DNA from: an uncultured Oscillospiraceae bacterium
GTDB lineage: Bacteria > Bacillota > Clostridia > Oscillospirales > Oscillospiraceae
Assembly: GCA_934565775.1 (NCBI GenBank)
Contig: CAKTIN010000036.1
Coordinates: 1 to 19,557 of the forward strand
Direction: 5' to 3'
Length of the DNA: 19,557 bases
Shown here: positions 15,310-19,557 of the stretch, piece after piece
Position numbering within the stretch: the first letter of the stretch is position 1
Layout: each line of letters opens with the position of its first letter
The notes under the pieces: model-generated
What the model saw: the letters and a program-made list of their open reading frames with translations, nothing else
What the model was told of the DNA's origin: nothing
Database searches by the model: none
Program-made: the position numbers and the translations under genes

Positions 15310-15876
15310 TCACTCCTCGTCCGGATGCTGGCCCCGAATGATCTTTACCGCTGTGAGCATGGTGCTGAAATTCAGCACGCCGTCCCAGATCAGTGCCGCA
15401 CCCAGCAGCACCGTCATCAGCCGCAGACTCTCACTGGGGCGGAAGATCAGCGCGATTCCGAAAACTGCCGTAAGCACCGCCGTCAGGAGAATCAGCCACC
15501 ACAGGCGAATGCCGAAGGGTTTGGCCTCTACGGCGATCTGGACCTTAAACAGGCCGTCGGTGAGGATCAGAATCCCGAAAACCGTACAGAAAAAGGTCAT
15601 AGACGCCTCCGTATGGAGCAGCAAGCTCCCGCCCAGGGCCAGCATCAGGATCCCGGAGGCCAGGTCGTTTTCAAAGGCCAGCCGGAACAGGTCCTTGGAA
15701 AAATAGCCCACCAGCTTAATAATCCCAAAGACCAGCATTCCGATACCGCAGCAGACCCCCACGGCCGCCAGAGAGAAGCCCGGCCAGGCAATGAGCAGTA
15801 TGCCCAGTAAAAGCAGCAGCACGGACATGGCAAGATAGCCGGATTTTGCAATTCGCATCGGCGCAACGGAGCGCAT
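15310..15876 (-). CDS. DUF308/HdeD-like six-TM membrane protein
   Basis: This 188-residue protein is made almost wholly of hydrophobic helices in three pairs (about 12-32, 35-57, 70-90, 92-112, 122-145, 150-175), each pair ending in Gly-rich turns such as GIGMLVFGIIKL, FGILILTDGLF and LLGAALIWDGVLN. This internal repeat is the hallmark of the DUF308/HdeD family, whose molecular function is poorly known (acid resistance is the best-known role, in enterobacteria). It is the first gene of the lipid/alarmone operon, with GGGAGGG 6 bases before the ATG and 5 bases between its stop and the next start. Membrane localisation fits the operon theme, but its role is not clear. Confidence 0.82.
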   Translation of the reverse strand: MRSVAPMRIAKSGYLAMSVLLLLLGILLIAWPGFSLAAVGVCCGIGMLVFGIIKLVGYFSKDLFRLAFENDLASGILMLALGGSLLLHTEASMTFFCTVFGILILTDGLFKVQIAVEAKPFGIRLWWLILLTAVLTAVFGIALIFRPSESLRLMTVLLGAALIWDGVLNFSTMLTAVKIIRGQHPDEE

Positions 15877-15907
15877 AGAAATCCCTCCCGTATCAGTGAC
15901 TCAATTT

Positions 15908-15943
15908 AGTATAAAACAAAGCACATCCCCCGGCTACGGTCAA
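15908..15943 (-). promoter_or_regulatory. Weak candidate promoter of the lipid/alarmone operon
   Basis: On the minus strand TATACT (15913-15908) is a good -10 placed 31 bases before the first gene. The only clear -35-like hexamer, TTGACC (15943-15938), is 24 bases away, which is too far for normal sigma-A spacing. The promoter may need an activator, or use a poor -35. Confidence 0.3.
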
Positions 15944-15954
15944 AGAGCCGGGGG
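15927..15954 (-). terminator. Hairpin between the TetR gene and the lipid operon
   Basis: Perfect 9-bp arms CCCCCGGCT/AGCCGGGGG (15927-15935 and 15946-15954) lie about 80 bases past the TetR-family stop. On the minus strand the following bases are ATGTGCTTTGTTTT, so the U-tract starts late. Either a weak terminator of the upstream unit or a structured leader of the lipid operon. The rest of 15897-16035 shows no gene. Confidence 0.45.
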
Positions 15955-16035
15955 CTGTTACGATTTTGGACACAGGGGGGAAACTGTTGAAAAATGCCAC
16001 GCAAGCACCCCGGCTGTCCCAAAAGGTCTGCTATT

Positions 16036-16599
16036 TTAAGTTGCATCCGCTACGCAGCGGTCCAGAATGGTCTCCAGCATTCCCTCCCGGAGCTGGCAGG
16101 CCCGGCGCATGGGGGCTGTCAGATCCTCCTTCATGCCGTCCATCAGCCACCGCATGAGAATCCCGAAGCATTCGTCCCGGTACAATGCCACCACCAGCTC
16201 CCGGTCCTCGGGGCGAATGGGCCGCCCGCGCAGGAGCTGCTCCACCATGGTCCGCACGGTGTAGTCGCACTGCTTCATCAGGTTCCGCTCATAGGCGTCC
16301 CGGTTCATGGAGGCGTAAATATGCAGCACCGACCGCCGGTGGGCCATAATCTGCCCCAGCAGCACCGTCAGGCACGCCTCCAGGGAGCGCAGCTCCTTGC
16401 ACTGCGCCGCCAGCTGGTCCGCATCCTCCGCGATGATCTCATCCAGCAGGGCCGGAATATCCTGGTAATGATAGTAAAAGGACTTCCTGTTGATCCCGCA
16501 GGTTTCCACGATCAGCTTCACGCTGATCTCGCTGAGGGGCTTGGCCTCCAGCAGGGTCCGGAAGGTCTCCTTAATATGCTGTTTTGTGAAATTTGCCAT
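16036..16599 (-). CDS. TetR-family transcriptional regulator
   Basis: This 187-residue protein has an N-terminal TetR DNA-binding domain: helix FTKQHIKETFRTLLEAKPL, then SEISVKLIVETCGINRKSFYYHY (23-45), the typical helix-turn-helix ending in the FYYHY turn. The C-terminal ligand or dimer domain is all-helical and divergent. AGGAG lies 5 bases before the ATG at 16599. The frame stays open for another 680 bases upstream, but that part is the shadow of the membrane protein gene, so the longer reading is rejected. It follows the membrane protein by 8 bases and is co-transcribed with it, so it may autoregulate the pair. It could also act on the lipid operon immediately downstream; no matching operator pair is evident. 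Confidence 0.88.
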   Translation of the reverse strand: MANFTKQHIKETFRTLLEAKPLSEISVKLIVETCGINRKSFYYHYQDIPALLDEIIAEDADQLAAQCKELRSLEACLTVLLGQIMAHRRSVLHIYASMNRDAYERNLMKQCDYTVRTMVEQLLRGRPIRPEDRELVVALYRDECFGILMRWLMDGMKEDLTAPMRRACQLREGMLETILDRCVADAT

Positions 16600-16607
16600 A
16601 GCCGCTC

Positions 16608-17366
16608 CTACCGCCGGCAGCGCATCGCCTGATTCTCCGCGAAGCGTGCCCGAATCGTCTGCCCCCGGGGCCGCAGGTCCTCCTGCCACAGGGCGGTAAG
16701 CAGAAGATACAGCCCAAAGATTGCGGGCATTCCCAAATTTGTCTCTACCAGGCTGTTCACCGCCAGGGTTCGGAGCTGCGCCTCCAGGGGCATCCCCGCA
16801 CTGCGGATCCCGCCCAGCAGAAGGGAGAATTCCCATCCGAACTGCGCCCCCACGCCGATGGCCCAGAGCCGCAGCAGGTTCACCCGCCCGGCCCGGTCCT
16901 CCCGGCGCAGATTCCACAGGATCAACCCGAGATAGGACAAAAACAAAATCGCTCCCATCCATCCGTGATAGCTGCCGGTGGTCCGCTGAATGTGGATGGC
17001 GCCGGAGGGGATCATTTCCGCCAGCATGGGGCACGCCAGCCACCAGGAAACCAGCAGCAGCGTCCACTCCGTGAGATGCCGGTCCCGATCCAGGCACAGC
17101 CAGATCCAGACAAAATTCGTAAAGCCATAGCTCATGCTCATCCACAGCAGCACCCAGAACAGGCTTCCGCCTGTGATGGACCGGGTGTGCAGGAGCAGAT
17201 GAAACACGCCATAGTCTACGGCAAAATACAGAATTCCCCCAAACAAGCCCCACAGGGCGGTCAGATACCGCCGCTTCCACAGCAGCAATCCCGCCAACAG
17301 CAGCAAAAAGGTGCTGTCCAACAAAATATAGGCCACGTTAAAATCCCGGGCCGCAACAATGCCCAT
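16608..17366 (-). CDS. Polytopic membrane protein of unknown function
   Basis: I do not recognise this 252-residue protein. It has about seven hydrophobic segments (near 12-30, 33-58, 65-85, 95-115, 126-146, 160-180, 206-228), and polar or aromatic residues recur at segment ends: SWWLACPMLAEMIPSG, RTTGSYHGWMG, GAQFGWEFSLLLGG and NSLVETNLGMP. Such clustered Trp, His, Glu and Asn in membrane segments hint at a binding site, as in transporters or membrane enzymes, but this is only inference. TAGGAGG lies 7 bases before the ATG, and a good sigma-A promoter is just upstream. The following TetR gene suggests that the protein is induced by a small ligand. Confidence 0.8.
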   Translation of the reverse strand: MGIVAARDFNVAYILLDSTFLLLLAGLLLWKRRYLTALWGLFGGILYFAVDYGVFHLLLHTRSITGGSLFWVLLWMSMSYGFTNFVWIWLCLDRDRHLTEWTLLLVSWWLACPMLAEMIPSGAIHIQRTTGSYHGWMGAILFLSYLGLILWNLRREDRAGRVNLLRLWAIGVGAQFGWEFSLLLGGIRSAGMPLEAQLRTLAVNSLVETNLGMPAIFGLYLLLTALWQEDLRPRGQTIRARFAENQAMRCRR

Positions 17367-17395
17367 GGCGGCACCTCCTAGTCGTTCTAAGAGGA

Positions 17396-17424
17396 ATTAT
17401 AGTATAAAACCTCAAAAAATGCAA
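17396..17424 (-). promoter_or_regulatory. Promoter of the membrane protein-TetR unit
   Basis: On the minus strand TTGCAT (17424-17419), a 17-base spacer and TATAAT (17401-17396), 30 bases before the start codon. Confidence 0.8.
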
Positions 17425-17486
17425 GTAAATGGAACTATTTCTCCGGTCGCCTCCGAAGAATATACAATCATGCAAAAATTTCTTCC

Positions 17487-17502
17487 AAAACCTCTAGGTT
17501 TT
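17487..17502. promoter_or_regulatory. Inverted repeat upstream of arcA
   Basis: A perfect inverted repeat AAAACCT-CT-AGGTTTT ends 15 bases before the arcA -10 and covers the place where a -35 would sit. It is a candidate operator; the two-base centre makes it a poor hairpin. Confidence 0.4.
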
Positions 17503-17513
17503 TTCCCGGGCCT

Positions 17514-17523
17514 ATGGTATAAT
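17514..17523 (+). promoter_or_regulatory. Extended -10 promoter of arcA
   Basis: TATGGTATAAT contains a TGN extension directly before a consensus TATAAT (17518-17523). The -35 region (TAGGTT at 17 bases) is weak, as is usual for extended -10 promoters. The expected start is about 25 bases before the arcA ATG. Confidence 0.65.
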
Positions 17524-17555
17524 AAAGAAAAATTCGCCCGAAAGGAGTCCCCGCT

Positions 17556-18770
17556 ATGCCCATCCAAGTGTTCAGTGAGATCGGCCCTCTAAAGCGCGTG
17601 CTGCTCCATCGCCCCGGCGCAGAGCTGGAGCATCTGGTCCCGGAGGCCCTGGAGCGTCTGCTTTTTGACGATATTCCTTATTTGAAAGGCGCCCAATGGG
17701 AGCACGACCGGTTTGCCGCCGTTCTGAAGGAGAACGGGGTGGAGGTCGTGTATCTGTCCCGGCTGACAGCGGAAACTCTGGCCCAGAGCCCGGAGCTGCG
17801 GACCAACTTTGTCCTGGATTTTCTCCGGGAGAGCGGTCCCCTGGCCCTGCGGTATCACAACGAGCTCTTTACCTATCTCATGGGCATGGACGATGTCCAT
17901 GAGATGGTTCTGAAAACCATGGGCGGCGTGCGCTTCGACGAGCTGCCCCACGGCAACCAGGATGCGCTGACCTCCCTACTCCACCACCGGTCCGACTTTG
18001 CCCTGGAGCCGATCCCCAATTTGTACTTCACCCGGGACCCCTTCGCCTCCATCGGCCGGGGGGTGGCGCTGAACCGGATGTATTCCGTGACCCGCCGCCG
18101 GGAGACGCTGTACGGCCGGTATATTCTGGAGCATCATAAGGACTACGCCGGGCAGGTGCCTCTCTATTACACCCCCAATATGCCCTTCTCCATAGAAGGG
18201 GGCGATGTGCTGAACCTGTCGGAAAAGACCATTGCCGTCGGCATTTCCCAGCGTACCACGCCGGAGGCCATCGAGTGCCTGGCCAATGCCGTATTCACGG
18301 AGGCCTCCCCTCTGGAGACCATTCTGGCCGTGAGCATTCCCAGTATGCGGGCTTTCATGCACCTGGATACGGTGCTGACCCAGGTAGACCGGGATAAGTT
18401 TGTGGTCCATCCCGGGATTCTGCCTGCCGTGCAGGTCTATGAGCTCCGCCGGGGCGCCAAGGGGCAGCTGTCCGCCCGGGCGCTGGAGGGAGATCTGGCG
18501 CACATTCTTAGGTGTTATCTCCCGGCGGGCCAGGCGGAGCTGATTCCCTGCGGCGGGCAGGACGCCATTGCCTCCCAGCGGGAGCAGTGGAACGACGGCT
18601 CCAACACCCTGTGTATCCGCCCGGGGGTCGTGGTGGCCTATGACCGGAACGATGTGACCAACGAGATCCTGGACCGCTCCGGGATCACCGTGCTGCCCAT
18701 CCCCAGCGGCGAGCTCTCCCGGGGCCGGGGCGGCCCCCGGTGCATGAGTATGCCCCTGTGGCGCGAATAG
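17556..18770 (+). CDS. arcA: Arginine deiminase
   Basis: This 404-residue cytosolic enzyme hydrolyses L-arginine to citrulline and ammonia, the first step of the arginine deiminase pathway, which yields ATP and resists acid. Active-site residues are in place: FTRDPF (158-163, Asp161), IEGGDVL (213-219, Glu214), HLD (269-271, His269 and Asp271) and the nucleophile Cys396 in GRGGPRCMSMPL. The N-terminal SEIGPLKRVLLHRPGAEL and the length (about 405-410) are typical. AAAGGAG lies 8 bases before the ATG. It is the only long plus-strand gene before the amidase and has its own promoter and terminator. arcB, arcC and arcD are absent from its flanks, so the rest of the pathway must lie elsewhere, or arginine deimination serves another purpose such as nitrogen or pH control. 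Confidence 0.96.
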   Translation: MPIQVFSEIGPLKRVLLHRPGAELEHLVPEALERLLFDDIPYLKGAQWEHDRFAAVLKENGVEVVYLSRLTAETLAQSPELRTNFVLDFLRESGPLALRYHNELFTYLMGMDDVHEMVLKTMGGVRFDELPHGNQDALTSLLHHRSDFALEPIPNLYFTRDPFASIGRGVALNRMYSVTRRRETLYGRYILEHHKDYAGQVPLYYTPNMPFSIEGGDVLNLSEKTIAVGISQRTTPEAIECLANAVFTEASPLETILAVSIPSMRAFMHLDTVLTQVDRDKFVVHPGILPAVQVYELRRGAKGQLSARALEGDLAHILRCYLPAGQAELIPCGGQDAIASQREQWNDGSNTLCIRPGVVVAYDRNDVTNEILDRSGITVLPIPSGELSRGRGGPRCMSMPLWRE

Positions 18771-18778
18771 CTCAAAAA

Positions 18779-18812
18779 AGTCTCTGCGCAGGCTCTTGCG
18801 CAGAGGCTTTTT
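18779..18812 (+). terminator. Terminator after arcA (possibly bidirectional)
   Basis: The stem CTCTGCGCA/TGCGCAGAG (18782-18790 and 18797-18805), extendable by flanking pairs, is followed by CTTTTT on the plus strand. AAAAAA on the other side also gives a U-tract on the minus strand. Confidence 0.92.
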
Positions 18813-18840
18813 CTATACCAAAGCAAAGCCCAAATTGAAA

Positions 18841-19025
18841 TGCGCCAGTTCCCCGCCCCTTCAGGGCAACCGGAAATGACGCGCAAAGGCTTCATGGGCC
18901 GGTGTTCTGCACGGTTTCGCGGTGCGGTATCAAGGCATGAGGGTTTGAGCCCTTCTGAAAATTCCCTTTTGTGAGACGGGGGCGTGCAACCGGCACGTCC
19001 CTGCCCCTTATGGGCAGAGGCCCCC
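18841..19025 (+). other. Structured leader or ncRNA upstream of the amidase gene
   Basis: The 244 bases between the arcA terminator and the amidase start carry dense base-pairing potential on the plus strand. TGCGC/GCGCA (18841-18845, 18881-18885) encloses GCCC/GGGC (18855-18858, 18864-18867). CTTCATG pairs with CATGAGG (18890-18896, 18936-18942) around CTGCAC/GTGCGG (18907-18912, 18922-18927). A three-way junction is formed by GGGGGC/GCCCCC (18978-18983, 19020-19025) around CGTGC/GCACG (18983-18987, 18993-18997, sharing one base) and CTGCCC/GGGCAG (19001-19006, 19012-19017). I find no long ORF with a ribosome site and no obvious promoter. It may be a riboswitch-like 5' UTR; no family can be assigned. 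Confidence 0.45.
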
Positions 19026-19056
19026 CAAGGGCCCGCTTTCAAACAGGAGGGATCTT

Positions 19057-19557
19057 ATGGAAATTCAGGCCAACTTTCTTACCCAAAACGACTGTTTCCG
19101 CAAAAACCGGCAGCAAAAGGCTTTGCCGCCGGAGCAGCAGGATCCGCGCTACCGCCGGTATTACCGGGGTCCCACGGGGATCGTCGTACATTCCACCGGC
19201 GCGGACAACCCCTGGCTCTGGCGCTATGTCCAGCCGGACGATGGGCAAATCGGCGGCAACCCCTACGGCACCGACTGGAACCGGCCGGGGCTGGAGGTCT
19301 GCGTAAACGCCTTGATCGGTAAGCTGAAAAGCGGCCAGCCCGCCGTCCGGCAGACTCTGCCATGGGACGATCGCCCCTGGGGCGTGGGCAGCGGGCCGGC
19401 GGGCAGCTGCAACGACACCCACATCCAATTTGAGATTTGTGAGGACGATCACGCCGACGAGGACTACTGCCGGAGCTGCTTTACCCTAGCGGCGGAGCTC
19501 TGCGCCTACCTGTGCCGCCGCTATGAGATCCCGGTGTCCGGAATTCTCAGTCACCAC
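19057..19557 (+). CDS. N-acetylmuramoyl-L-alanine amidase (amidase_2 type), 3' truncated by window
   Basis: The first 167 residues are seen and the frame runs off the window end. The protein cleaves the bond between N-acetylmuramic acid and L-Ala in peptidoglycan. Clostridial amidase_2 proteins share this layout: N-terminal NFLTQNDCFRKNR (6-18), GIVVHSTGADNPWLWRYVQPD (41-61, His45 the expected first zinc ligand), GTDWNRPG, VNALIGKLKSG, QTLPWDD, then THIQFEICED and the LCAYLCRRYEIP helix, ending at ILSHH, which should precede the second zinc ligand region. The usual WHxG after LPW is replaced by WGVG. There is no signal peptide, so release would be by lysis or another route, as in phage-type or resident lysins. 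AGGAGG lies 6 bases before the ATG. The structured leader upstream may control it. Confidence 0.88.
   Translation, partial: MEIQANFLTQNDCFRKNRQQKALPPEQQDPRYRRYYRGPTGIVVHSTGADNPWLWRYVQPDDGQIGGNPYGTDWNRPGLEVCVNALIGKLKSGQPAVRQTLPWDDRPWGVGSGPAGSCNDTHIQFEICEDDHADEDYCRSCFTLAAELCAYLCRRYEIPVSGILSHH

Noticed and set aside
15310..15876. The DUF308 gene as part of the TetR unit upstream
   Set aside because: About 160 bases with a hairpin separate it from the TetR gene, whereas it abuts the phosphatidyltransferase gene, so it belongs to the lipid operon.
16036..17280. A 414-codon open frame that could read as a long TetR fusion protein
   Set aside because: Its first 227 codons are an Arg/Gly/Pro-rich shadow of the membrane protein gene. 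A clear SD and ATG at 16599 start the true 187-residue regulator.
17518..17545. A possible ArgR box near the arcA promoter (AGAAAAATTC)
   Set aside because: Only a half-site resembles the consensus and no symmetric partner exists.
18841..18960. Resemblance of the amidase leader to a c-di-GMP-I (GEMM) riboswitch
   Set aside because: Short strings such as GGGCAA, GACGC, GCAAAG and GGTA occur in the right order, but the spacing and the P2 stem with its tetraloop do not fit. Kept as an unassigned structured region.
1..19557. Insertion sequences, prophage genes, CRISPR arrays or defence systems
   Set aside because: No transposase, integrase, spaced direct repeats or nuclease/helicase defence genes are visible. 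The amidase alone is not evidence of a prophage.

Overview
The window is GC-rich, densely coded and mostly on the minus strand. The protein set points to a Clostridia bacterium, most likely of the Oscillospiraceae/Ruminococcaceae type: acyl-CoA dehydratase activase family proteins, FakA/FakB, PlsY, a RelQ-type alarmone synthetase, a TrkH channel, arginine deiminase, strong AGGAGG ribosome sites and sigma-A type promoters. This placement rests on family content and composition, not on a marker gene search.

Layout. A tRNA-Val(GAC), lacking only its first base, opens the window and has its own terminator. Next, on the minus strand, comes an ABC exporter pair (ATPase, then a two-domain FtsX permease) driven by a near-consensus promoter that overlaps a palindromic operator. 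Positions 3640-4231 hold no conventional gene. They do contain what looks like a free-standing plus-strand transcription unit: promoter with an inverted repeat over the -10, strong Shine-Dalgarno, a 24-codon Cys-rich ORF, and three consecutive hairpins of which the last is a terminator. A minus-strand tRNA-Leu(CAG) with its own promoter and terminator follows, then a monocistronic trkH.

The core is an eight-gene minus-strand run from about 15876 down to 5982. Its genes abut or overlap by 1-4 bases and it ends in a strong terminator. In transcription order it encodes a DUF308/HdeD-like membrane protein, a fusion of CDP-alcohol phosphatidyltransferase with a VTT/DedA-like domain, FakB (DegV), FakA (DAK), a cysteine-rich acyl-CoA dehydratase-like protein, a large double-BadF activase with a DUF2229-like region, PlsY, and a small alarmone synthetase. 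Four of these fit one theme: fatty-acid phosphorylation (FakAB), acyl transfer to glycerol-3-phosphate (PlsY) and phospholipid head-group synthesis (CDP-alcohol enzyme). The ATP-driven iron-sulfur pair and the (p)ppGpp synthetase are the unexpected members, and suggest a membrane-lipid operon tied to redox and stringent control.

Upstream lies a two-gene unit (unknown membrane protein plus TetR-family regulator) with its own promoter. The plus strand then carries a solitary arginine deiminase gene with its own terminator, a structured 240-base leader or ncRNA region, and the start of an N-acetylmuramoyl-L-alanine amidase cut by the window end.

The best candidates for something undescribed are the small Cys-rich transcript at 3929-4191, the split and order-swapped activase system at 7309-11477 inside a lipid/alarmone operon, the phosphatidyltransferase-VTT fusion, and the structured leader at 18841-19025.
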